Shown piece by piece: positions 23,701 to 34,969 of a DNA stretch of 64,000 nucleotides. Below the pieces are notes generated by a model that saw only the letters and a list, made by a program, of their open reading frames with translations, was not told the origin of the DNA and did no database searches. The stretch's first letter is position 1. Each line of letters starts with the position of its first letter. The DNA comes from Tuctoria greenei (taxonomy: Eukaryota; Streptophyta; Magnoliopsida; Poales; Poaceae), in NCBI GenBank assembly GCA_036927565.1, contig JAYESD010000005.1, positions 100,843,872 to 100,907,871 on the forward strand. Reading direction: 5' to 3'. The position numbers and the translations under genes are program-made.

Positions 23701-24840
23701 GGTCCCTGATTGCCTTGAGATACTCCTCCATTGGGCCTTTGATTCTGCCTTGGATGTTCATCTGTCCCAGACCTAATCTTGGGCATTGATTTGCAAAATG
23801 TGTTGTCTGCCCCCAAGCATAGCAAGTCTTTCCACCAGTGACACCAGCAAAGTTAGGACGAGACTGATTTTGAGCATAGGCAGGCATATTTGGGCATGGC
23901 GCTGGGTGCATAGGTAAGCGAGGTGCTTGCATGAGTGGATGTTGCTGCATTGGCTGATGCAGTCCCGGTGGACAAGCAGGGCAATATGCAGCAGTAGATG
24001 GGTTATAATAGGGTGCAAGAGATGGTACATAGCGATGGCAGACATTGCTTCCTTGTGGCTGTCCCTGATATGGCAACATCCTCTTGTGATCTAGCTGCAT
24101 CTCCCGAATCTTGTTCTCAACCACAATGGCCTTGCCAACCAGCCTCTGAAAGTTTGCATAGTCGGCATTGAGTAACTGGACTTGAATTTCATTGTTGAGA
24201 CCCCCCATGAACAGATATTGCTTCCTACTATTGGTGCTGATGTCCTCTGGATCATATCTAGACAGATGAGTGAATTTTTTGAGGTATTCACTCACGCTCA
24301 TCCTTCCTTGCCTGAGGTTTTCAAATTCTTGTCTTCTCAGTATCATAACTCCCTCTAGCACATAGTGAGAGAGGAATTCCTCCATGAATTCAGCCCAAGT
24401 GATTCTCTCTTGATTTTCATGGGCATTGCAAAGAATTCCCACCAGCCTGCAGCAGACCCAATCAACTGGTGTGAGGCACAAAGAACCTTATCTTTGTCAT
24501 TGCACTAGGCAATAGCGAGTTTCTTCTCAATAGACTTTAGCCAGACGTCTGTATCCTTTGGATCTGCGGTTTGAGCAAAGGTAGGCAGCCTGGTCCTCAT
24601 AAACTCTCCCAAACGGTTGTGGGGTGGCGGTGGTGGCAGTGGAGGAGGCATGTGGGGCTGATTGTTGTTGCCAGCTTGTAGCTGTCCCATAGTCTGTATC
24701 ATGGTCTGCATGAGCTGGTTTCGCATAGCCAACAGCTGCTCAAGGTTGATTACTCCCTGTGCAGGTCCCTGTTTGTTCTGAGGTGCTTCATTGCTCTCCT
24801 CCTCACCATTGGCATTCCTCTGGTTACGAGTCCTCGACAT
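23701..24840 (-). pseudogene. Outer gypsy gag, inactive
   Basis: Starts at ATG 24840 (MSRTRNQRNANGEEE). A Gln-rich and Pro-rich N-terminus leads into the gag core (FMRTRLPTFAQTADPKDTD, GRMSVSEYLKKFTHLSRY) and a zinc knuckle at 23829-23785 reading CYAWGQTTHFANQC, in which the second Cys has become Trp. A TAG near 24507 stands where the inner sister has a CAG Gln codon (KLAIIQC), and a frameshift follows. Gag would form the particle and bind RNA. Confidence 0.85.
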
Positions 24841-25215
24841 CTGTTGGTGAAAGAATAGTAGATACGAGAGAATTTAGAATTTCAAAAGAAATGCCCCAAC
24901 TATATGCATCAAGGTATATGTAACTAGCAATTCTCTTATTAATACTATAAACCCTATTCGAGGATGTGGACAAAGATCCCACAACTCTCTACTACGTGCG
25001 GATGTGGACAAAACGCTAGGCGTTGCACAACTCGCACCAAGCACACAAGCACAAGCACACACCAAAAAAATTCAGCACACCAATTTAAATACAACTAAAA
25101 TGATCTAAGCGCTTTTCTAACTTCTAGGCAGGAGACCTAGACTTAATTATGTGGACCATGGTTGTCCTGGCCAAGGCGACGGTGGCAGCGAGGCATACAT
25201 GGGCGCATGCCAGGG

Positions 25216-26144
25216 TTAGGTTGCCGTCCATGTAGGCGCTGGAGAAGTTGCTACACCATTGTCCTCCACAGTGGCATAGACTTCCTCTTGCTTCTCCATG
25301 ATGAATAGCTTCTTACGGAGGTAACAGATCTCTTTCATAACATCAGCATAGCGATTTCTTAAATTCACCAATACTTCCTTAGATCTGTCAATGGCACGAG
25401 AATTCACTTGAGCTCCATCCTGTGGCCTTAATATTTTCCTTGTTCCCTTCTTGCGTTGCGGGTGCAATGCAAAGCTAGTACCTCCAATCTGCTCCCGATA
25501 GATGTGGCACAATCTAGTAAGTGCACCCCAAGTGACATATCAATAGCCTGCTCCACGATGCTTCTCCATGTGGATGCAAAGTGTCGGGTGACCACCTCAT
25601 CTCTAGCAAGAACAATAACTTGAGCCCTCCATTCATCCTGTCCATGGTGAGGAATCCTCTTGACATAGTACTCCGAGTGCATCTTGCATAGACTAAGGAA
25701 TTCCTTCAATTGCTTGTCTGTAAATCCTCCATCGGTGACATCAGAGCAGAATTCTTGGGCATCACGGTAAACTATGCATTTATCCTCCTTTCTGGCTTCA
25801 CTTGGCTGTGATGCATTCCTTTTGAGATTATGGTACTTCCTCTTGTGTTTCCTCCTCATATTGGGCTTCATCTTCATTCCCCTCATGTATATAACCCTCG
25901 TCTTTGCTATCATAGCATTCCACCATTTCAGGTTCTTCATCTTCCTCTCATCATCATAGGACTCCACCATTTCAGGGTCTTCCTCCATTGTATTGGAGTG
26001 TTAATGATCAACTTCCTTGGTGGGAGAATTCACTTCCTCCTCCTCTTGGGCTAGTTCCACCCTCAGCTCCTTGCGATGCCTGAGCTTGCTTCCAAGGGGT
26101 GGCAAACGAGCTCTCTTGCAGGCTGTCATTTTGGTGTGAGCCAT
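25216..26144 (-). pseudogene. Extra ORF between primer site and gag of outer gypsy (ORF0-like)
   Basis: About 930 bp between the LTR and gag encode a protein I do not recognise. It opens at ATG 26144 (MAHTKMTACKRARLPPLG) and continues in the same frame through one TAA (26002) to about 25500, where a one-base shift moves it to the frame ending at 25216. Order: a short basic/acidic leader; a Lys/Arg block (KMKPNMRRKHKRKYHNLKRN); a compact region with FCSDVTDGGFTDKQLKEFL, YYVKRIPHHGQDEWRAQVIV and FASTWRSIVEQAIDMSLGVH; a heptad-like end (LRNRYADVMKEICYLRKKL). The inner sister has only about 270 bp at this place. From memory, RIRE3/RIRE8-type rice elements carry an extra ORF before gag; identity untested. 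Confidence 0.6.
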
Positions 26145-26428
26145 CTACAAGAAAACATGAGAAAATAGAGGAAAATACAAATATCAATTCTGAAATGGCA
26201 GCATCCATAAATTTAGATGAGGGGGTGTGAATTTCCTCAAAAAGATGCAAAAACGGCAAAAATTGCAGCAACAACTAAAACACAGTCTTTCCCACTTTAT
26301 ATAGCTAGTGGAAGGCAAAATAATGCAAAACAAGCAAATTTTGAATATAAAAGTAGTCCTAAGTGATTTGTGGTGTCCATTCTACCTATGCATGCGTCCT
26401 ACGGTCAAACACGGCTCTAATACAAAAT

Positions 26429-27390
26429 TGTGACACCCGGTTCCGAAGAATGAACCGAGTGTAATGCATATGTGTGCCCAGGATGTTTAACACACATACA
26501 CAAGTGATTCACAAACAATAAACAAATTATAACCATGTCTCAAATATTAATACTAATAATAATACCTTATTACAAACCAAATAGTCTCAATTACAAGCTC
26601 TAATGAAACTGCAGCGGAGAAACTAAACTCTAATGATGACAAAACACACGCCTAGAACTCCTCAAATACCTCCTGGTACTCCACCTTGTCGCCTACGTCT
26701 GGATTTGTTGGAGGAATAGCAAGGGTGATCACATGCCGTACTCAGCATGTGTGGGAAAGTATGACATGTATATTAAACAAAGAATGACAATAAAATGAGC
26801 TAATTGCATAAAAGTACATTAAAAATAGTTGAAAATGCTATTATACCATTATTAAGTGAGGTCCTTCCCTAATAACCCATATAACATCAATTCCATCTTA
26901 AATAAGCAATTCTAGCAGTAATAAACCATATTTAACTCATAACTGCTCATTTATCTCAAATTCATCAATTGCATATACCAATGCCATTCAAATAACCAAT
27001 ACCAATTCTCAATTGAATTCCAGCCATTAAACCATATTAAAGTCCAAATTCTAATCATGTGAGAGTCCAGGTTGCTCATAACTGGGAGCACATCTATCAT
27101 GATAGTTTTTAAACACACTGTGCGGAGGTTGTAGCACTTTACCCACAAGTTCGTGATTTCATCACCTTTCGATTACTATAGAATCTCAATTATGATGTCA
27201 CACACTTCCTTAGGTGTTTGGCCAAGAGATCATAAAATAGCCTTTACAAAGTGATTACTAGCATATTTAGACCCAATTGAGGTTTCACCGATGGTGATGT
27301 CTCTAGCTGAGCACATCCAACCAAGGGCCCCCTCTTGAGTCATTCGGATCCAGGTAGTCCCACCAATCTCTATAAACCCAATATGACTAC
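26429..27390 (-). repeat. Right LTR of outer gypsy, part A
   Basis: Starts TGTGACACCCGGTTCC and matches 17552 onward. Ends with ACTAC (27386-27390), the target duplication of the inner element. Continues at 37734. Confidence 0.85.
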
Positions 27391-30141
27391 TGTGACGCCC
27401 GGTTCCGAAAAATGAACCAAGCTAACATATATGTGTGCCCAGGATGTTCAACACACATACACGAGTGCAATCACAAAAGAGTATACAGAAAATTACCACA
27501 GAACAAGATTAACTAACCAAATTTTATTACACAAACCAGATTATCCTCGAATACAAGCTCTAATGAATATTAATGACAAGTTCAACTAATGCAGCGGAAA
27601 TAAACTAATTAAGCAACTAAGCAAACTAAGCAAAAGGGATAGCGCAGCTCCATCCAACACCACAGGAAAGCTGACGGTATACACGGCCTAGATCTCCACA
27701 TTATCGCCATTAAACTCACAATTATGACCTGCAACTGTTGGGGGGGGGAATTGCAAGATTGAGTACATGTCGTACTCAGCAAGTGTGGAAAGTATGACAT
27801 GTGGCTGATTCAAATGACGACAATAATAATGGCTAAGTGCTGAAAAGTACAGTAAAACCATTTGAAAAGCAATATATATTATATGTATGTGAAGTAAACG
27901 CATCATAATCATAAATAATATCATAATACCAGTCTATAATTCACCATCCTCATCCATAATTTCAGATTTCACCATAAGCCAATAACCATATTCAATACCA
28001 CAAATTAATTCATAACCATTACCATCACCATAACGATTACCAAACCATAACCATCCCAAATTCCAATTTCCCTCTAATCATGGAAGTTGTCCAGGTGCTC
28101 ATAACCGGAAGCACGGCTATCATGATAGTTTTAATTAACTCTGCAGAGTTTGTACCTCTTTACCCACGTGTTCGTGATTTCATCACCTTTCGGCGACTAA
28201 GAATCTCCCTTATGCCAATGACCCGTCAGTCATATTACACACTTCCGTTGGTGTGTGGCCAAGAGATCACAAAATAGCCTTTACAAAGGGACTACTAGTC
28301 TATTCAGACCCCACTGAGGTTTCACCGGTGGCGATGCCTCCAACTGAACACATCCTCAACCAAGGGCCCCCTCTTGAGCCATTCCGATCCCAGGGTAGTC
28401 CCACCAATCATCAACAAACCCAATCCGACTACCCCTTCCCCGAGCATCCACAATGGTCCAAACAGCACTAGCAAAGCCCTAATTAATCAGCTACGCCGCA
28501 CCCATACTTGGCCTCGTGGTAGCACTGTAGCCCTGACTTATTCTCGCATGAACCGGTCCTTAGATCTAAAGCAAGCAAACCACCATAACATCCAACCCAT
28601 CCACATACCAGGCTTGCTTAGATCGCCCATTACCATACCATATTGACCAGTTCACATTAACCAAAATATCATTAATACATAACTAAATGTGTAGTATCAT
28701 TTTCCATCCCAATTAGTTAAGCGAAGCAAAAAGGTGAAAGCCCTTCCCGACTCTCTACCATATATTCCAGGTGACAATGGTGGTTAGACAAATCTAGTAA
28801 ACTTCCTACCATAGGATTCCCATCAAATTGACACAAGCATGCAGTTTGCAAACAAAACATTTATTTTAAAAACAGGATCAATATGCTTCAAGGACACTTG
28901 CCTTGCTTCGGCAGATAGGGTTGCTCAAATGCTTTGAAGTCTTGGTTCTCGAAATCCTCGTACCCAACTTCTTGAGCACTTCCCCCTACTCGTGATCACA
29001 CATACAAGAAAACATATACAATCAACATGATGCACACACATTAATCAACATGCGATGATATGCATGCATGCAAAGATCAATTATTAATTAACTACGGTTG
29101 TTTATTAATTAGATGCAACTAGTTCATACGTGTTCATATGAGTTTACAGGGATTTTAGCGAGAATTAATGCGGCTGAAAATAAAAAGACGGTGCGACTAC
29201 GATCAATTTACGCCTATTAGGTTCAATATGGTCGCTAAAATTCGCATCAGAACGTGGCCTACCGTAGATGCGATGGCTTCGATGATCGCGGGATGGGGAC
29301 GACGTGTAGACGAAGTAGATGGCACAAGATCCTCCGGCGACACGATGACGGCGATGCGATGGCGACGATCTCCGGCGGACGGTAGCGCCCTCCTCTTTTT
29401 CCTCCTCTTCTTCTCCTCCTTTTTCTCCCTTTTCTTCCCTGTGGCACAGCTCTTGTTGCTTTCTTTTTCCCTTAACCCGGCGGCTAGGGTTTTCTTTTCT
29501 GGGATCGGGAGAATTTATGGAGGCTACGGCCTCTTTTATAGGCGGCGGGAGCGGTTGGTACTGACTCGTACCGGGGCTGGCGAGCCGCGTCGGGGTCGGG
29601 CGGTGCGGGGCGCGCGTGTGAGGGCACGAGAGGCGCGGCTCGGGGCGTCGGGCGGGGTCGCACGGCCGGGCGCGCGACGCGCTGGGGCCGGGCGCGAGGG
29701 CGAGGCGCGTGCGGTTCGGTGCGGGGCTGCGGGGTGGGGCCCGTGCGGGGGCGTGGCGGCGTGGAAGGGCGCGCGTGCTGCGGGAGGCGATCGCTGGCTA
29801 GGCCGGTCGGGCGGCCTGGCCGGCGGAGCAGTCCTCTCTTTTTTTTTTCTTTTTATATACATACTTTCTTTTTTTCATTATATTATTTTTTATTTACTCT
29901 TTATATTATTTATTTTTTATATATAATTATTATATATATTATATATATATTTATATATATTTTTTTATTATTTTTATACTTATTCCCTATTACAAGTCTT
30001 ACGCTATTATTTTCCTTTTCTTCTTTTGCTACTCATATTTGTATATGTATGTTCTATATTTTATTATTTTTCTTTTATTCTATTAATATTTAATGCATGA
30101 ACATGTATGCAATGCATGATTTGAAAATTGAGGGTGTTACA
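27391..30141 (-). repeat. Left LTR of inner gypsy
   Basis: TGTGACGCCCGG to GAGGGTGTTACA. In element orientation U3 begins with about 250 bp of AT/T-rich DNA (30090-29835), then a 260-bp CpG-rich block (29830-29575), then a TATA box (CCTATAAAAGAGG, about 29545-29533). The plus-strand ORF at 29168-29926 crosses these composition blocks and is not considered a gene. Confidence 0.9.
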
Positions 30142-30159
30142 AACCTACCCCCCTTAAAG

Positions 30160-33100
30160 TGAATCTCGCCCTCAATATTCGACAGCGTGGAGAAAAGATG
30201 CGGGAATTCTGCCTTCAGGTCTTCTTCACGTTCCCACGTAGCTTCGGCTTCCGTATGGTGGTTCCATTGCACTTTGCACCAACGGACTTTCTTATTCCTC
30301 GTGACCCTTTCCTTCACGTCCAAGATCTTGATAGGTTGCTCGACATAAGACAAATCCTCCTGAACTAACTCGTCCATCGGCACATGTTCTTCTGGCACCC
30401 TGAGACACTTCTTGAGTTGGGAAACATGAGACACATCATGTACGTCTGAAAGATGAGCTGGCATCTCCAACTTATATGCTACTTCTCCTCTTTTGTCCAA
30501 AATATTGAATGGTCCAATATAACGAGGTGCGAGCTTGCCTCTTACGTTAAACCTCTTATGACCTCTCATAGGTGACACCTTGAGGTAAACAAATCTCCTA
30601 TTTCAAAGGTTAATTTCCTTCTCCTATTGTCCGCATAGCCTTTTTGTCTTGATTGGGCAGCCCTCAAGTATTCACGAATTATCTGGACTTGCTTTTCGGC
30701 TTCTTGCAACACATCCGGACCAAATACTTGAGTTTCTCCTGCCTCATTCCAGAATAAAGGTGTCCTACACTTCCTCCCATAAAGCGCTTCATATGGTGAC
30801 ATTTTCAAGCTTGCTTGGTAACTATTGTTGTATGAAAATTCCGCGTATGGCAAGCTTTTGTCCCAACTTTTCCCATGCTTTAAAGCACAAGCTCTTAACA
30901 TGTCCTCCAAAATCGGATTGGTCCTCTCGGTTTGTCCATCCGTTTGAGGATGATATGCTGAACTAAAATTCAACCTCGTTCCCAAAGCTTCATGCAATTT
31001 TTACCAAAATCTGGAGGTAAATTGAGAACCTCTATCCGAGACTATCTTGTTCGGTACTCCGTGTCGACACACAATATGCTCCATGTATATTTCAGCCAAT
31101 CGTGCAGCTGTATACTTGGTCTTCACAGGGACAAAATGAGCTGACTTGGTTAAGCGATCCACAATTACCCAACTTGAGTCATACCCGGGCTGAGTACGTG
31201 GTAACCCAACAATGAAGTCCATTCCAATTTCTTCCCACTTCCATCCGGAATCTTCAACGGTTGCAATAATCTGGCTGGCCTTTGATGTTCTGCCTTGACT
31301 CGTTGGCACACATCACACAATGCTACGTATTCAGCTATGTCCTTCTTCATGCTATCCCACCAATAGCAAGTCTTCAAGTCTTTGTACATCTTTGTACAAC
31401 CAGGGTGAATTGAGTAAGACGAGTCATGTGCCTCCTTTAATATTGTCTCCCGAATATACTTTACATTGGGCACAACGATCCTCTTTCCAAGCCATAAGGT
31501 ACCATGTTCGTCTTCATCAAATCTGAATTCTCTTCCTTCCTCGATCCTTTCCTTGATTTCCTTGATCTCCTCATCTGTGGTTTGTGCTTCTCGAATTTCT
31601 TGCTCCAAGGTTGGGTTTAACTCCATCATCTCCATCTCATTTACAAACCCGAGTTTCAACCGTTCAAACTCCTTACATAACTCGAATGGTAATTCTCGAA
31701 CCGTGAGTTGATTACTTACTCCTTTCCGACTCAAGGCATTGGCCACTACATTGGCTTTTCCCGAATGATAGTTGATCCCCAAATCATAATCTTTGATGAG
31801 CTCCAAACGTCTTCATCGCCTCAAGTTCAGATCCATTTGTGTGAAAATATACTTCAAACTCTTATGATCCGTGTAAATTTCACACCTATGTCCAAGAATA
31901 TAGTGTCTCCAAATCTTCAATGCATGTACCACGGCTGCAAGTTCTAAATCATGTGTTGGGTAATTCTACTCATGTTTCTTCAATTGTCTTGACGCATAGG
32001 CGACCACTTGACCTTCTTGCATAAGCACGCATCCGAGTCCTTGTCTTGATGCGTCACAATAAATATCAAAACTCTTGCTTACATTTGGCAATACCAAAAT
32101 TGGGGCTGTTGTTAACGTCTTCTTCAACTCCTCAAAACTGTTTTGACAAGCTTGAGTCCAACGGAAAGCCTTTCCCTTCATTAGCAATTTCGTCATTGGC
32201 TTGGCTATCTTAGAGAAGTCCTTGATGAATCGACGGTAATATCCAGCCATTCCAAGAAAACTCCTTATTTCCTTGACATTATGCGGTGGCTCCCACTTCA
32301 ACACGTCTCTCACTTACCCGGGGTCAACCGACACTCCTCCTCCTGAGATTATATGACCAAAAAATGGCACCTCTTTCAACCAAAACTAGCACTTGCTGAA
32401 CTTGGCATACAATGGATGCTCCCACAATTTCTGTAGTGTAAGCCTCAAGTGTTCCTCATGTTCCTTCTCATCCTTCGAGTAGATCATAATATCATCAATA
32501 AACACCACAACAAATCTATCCAAGTACTCCATGAAGACCCTATTCATGAGGTACATAAAGTAGGCAGGCACATTTGTCAATCCAAATGACATCACGGTGT
32601 ACTCATAAGATCCATACCGTGTTCTAAAAGCTCTTTTGGGTATGTCCGATGGTTTGAACCTCATTTGAAAGTAACCTGACCTCAAATCAATCTTGGAAAA
32701 CACACAGGCACCTTTCATCTGATCAAACAAATCCTCTATACGGGGCAAGGTGTACTTGTTCTTGATGGTCACCTCGTTGAGAGCTCTGTAATCCACACAC
32801 ATCCTTTGCGTTCCATCCTTCTTGTCCACAAATAGAACGGGCGCTCCCCAAGGTGAAGAGCTTGGGCGAATAAAACCTTTCTCTAGTTGTTCTTGAATCT
32901 GCTTCTTGAGCTCCGCTAATTCCATAGGAGGTATCCTATACGGCCTCATAGCTATAGGTGCAGTTCCAGGTATTAAATCAATAACAAACTCAATGTCTCG
33001 ATCAGGTGGCATAACTGACAACTCATTCGGAAAAACATCCAAAAATTCACACACTACCGGAATCTCCGCAATTGTGGCACTGTCCATATGATTCAGCTCC

Positions 33101-33560
33101 AATTGCTTCGGTGCGGTTTGAGATGCTTCAAATTCTACGGTGATCCCTTCCTCATTGGTCAACTTCACCGTCTTCGTGGCATACTCAATAACTCCATTGT
33201 GCTTTCTCAAATAGTCCATACCAAGTATAATGTCCAATCCTTGAGAATCCAAAACAATGAGGTTGGCGGAGAAGTCTACCCCCCTTATTCTAAGGCTTAC
33301 ATTTGGACATACTACATTTGTCCTCATCTCTCCTCCAGGAGACTTAACCAACAGAGTAAACTTCATATGAGAGATAGGCAAAATATACATGGCAACATAC
33401 TTCGATGCAATGAATGAATGCGATGCTCCAGAATCAAATAACATAGTCGCGGGGTTGGAGTTGGCGAGAAACATACCAATGACCACGTCATCTGCTTGTT
33501 GAGCATCCTCCATAGATACATGGTTCACGTTGCCACGAGCAAAATTCTGCTGTCCACGGT
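30160..33560 (-). pseudogene. Inner gypsy pol (PR-RT-RH-IN-chromodomain), interrupted
   Basis: The protease active site FDSGASHSF (near 33440) is intact. RT (about 32990-32390) keeps YFQMRF and the catalytic VVFIDDIMIYSK. RNase H includes YCDASRQGLGCVLMQEG. Integrase has the zinc region (CDVCQRVKAEHQ near 31300), MDFIVGLP, SDRGSQFTS (near 31035) and HPQTDGQTER, so the three acidic residues can be read. The chromodomain-like C-terminus, 30578-30200, has KVQWNHH and TWEREEDL. From 34065 to about 31165 one frame holds with nonsense codons only (for example at 32386 and in KHE-stop-NYP near 31966, both CAG in the outer sister). Downstream, frame shifts near 31300 and 30580 break it. Confidence 0.88.
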
Positions 33561-34697
33561 TTCCTTGTGGCTGCCCTCCATTGGGTCTTGGGTTTTGCCT
33601 CGACGCATTGCTTCCTTGACCAAGGCCTGACTTAGGACATTGATGCGCAAAGTGTCCAACTTCTCCACAAGTATAACACTTCTTAACTCCACCAGAATTA
33701 TTGGGACGAGCTTGGTTTTGAACATTGGCTCCAGGAAATTCAGCACGAGGTGCATAAGGCATTGGAGGCCTAGGTGCTTGCATAACAGGGCGCTGCTGCA
33801 TAAACTGAGTTGGGCGCGGTGCATAACCAGGGCGCTGAGCAGGAATAGAGGAGCTGTAATAGGGTGCATTGGGTGGTGCAAGGCGAGGGCGCACATTACT
33901 TCCTTGTTGCTGTCCTTGATATGGCGCCTTCCTCTTGGTTCCTTGCTCCATCTCACGGATCTTGTTCTCAACCACAATTGCTTTGTCCACAAGCTTCTGA
34001 AAATTGGCATAATCGCAGTTGAGCAATTGCACTTGGATCTCATTGTTCAAGCCCCTCATTAACAAGTATTGTTTCCGCTGTCATGACTAACATCCTCAGG
34101 CGCATACCTTGAGAGTTGAGTGAATTTATTGAGATATTCACTCACGCTTGATCTTCCTTGCCTCAAATTCTCAAATTCATGCCTCTTCAAGAGCATAACA
34201 CCTTCCGGCACATAATGAGAACAAAAATTCTCCTTGAAATCGGCCCAAGTAATTCTCTCTTGGTTCTCATGAGCATTGCAATAAGAATCCCACCAATCCG
34301 CAGCTGCTCCAATTAGTTGATGAGAAGCAAATAGCACCTTCTCCCGGTCACTGCATTGGATAATAGCTAGCTTCTTCTCCACGGACTTGAGCCAATCATC
34401 CGCATCCATAGGGTCTGCGGCTTGAGCAAAGGTTGGCGGCCTAGTCCTCATAAACTCTCGCAATCAGTTATGAGGAGGTGGGGGTGGCGGTGGAGGCATG
34501 TGGGGCTGATTGTTGATATTGCCAGCCTGCAGCTATCCCATAGTCTGTATCATGGTCTGCATGAGCTAGTTTTGCATAACCAATAGCTTCTCAATGTTGA
34601 TAGCTCCATGAGCAGGTCCTTGCCCATTGTTGTTCTTAGGTACTCCATGGTTCTCCTCCTCATCATTAGCATCCCTCTGGTTGCGAGTCCTCACCAT
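33561..34697 (-). pseudogene. Inner gypsy gag, interrupted
   Basis: Opens at ATG 34697 (MVRTRNQRDANDEEE). Three early nonsense codons stand where the outer sister encodes Gln, Gln and Arg. The gag core follows (FMRTRPPTFAQAADPMDAD, GRSSVSEYLNKFTQLSRY). A 1-bp deletion near 34077 moves the frame to that starting at 34065. The zinc knuckle at about 33684-33640 is intact: CYTCGEVGHFAHQC. In that frame gag runs directly into the protease. Confidence 0.88.
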
Positions 34698-34969
34698 CTA
34701 GAGAAAAGCAATAGGTAAGAATTTAGGAACGTCCCCAACTAAATGCATCAAGGGATATGAAGCTAACCAACTAGCTATACTAGCCTAGATGGACATGGCA
34801 ATGCTAAAGCATCCCAAAATCCTCTATTAAGCACACAAGCAACCAATATATATAGAAAATAGCACTTCAAGCAAAACACACATTGATTCCTGAGTGCTCC
34901 TATGTGCTCTAAAGTGTCCATTCTATCTAGGCTGCGTCCTACGGTCAACCTCTGGCTCTGATACAAATC

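Noticed and set aside
29168..29926. 252-codon plus-strand ORF in the inner gypsy left LTR
   Set aside because: It crosses a CpG-rich block into T-rich sequence, ends in Phe/Tyr/Ile runs, has no domain, and is not conserved at its start in the other LTR.
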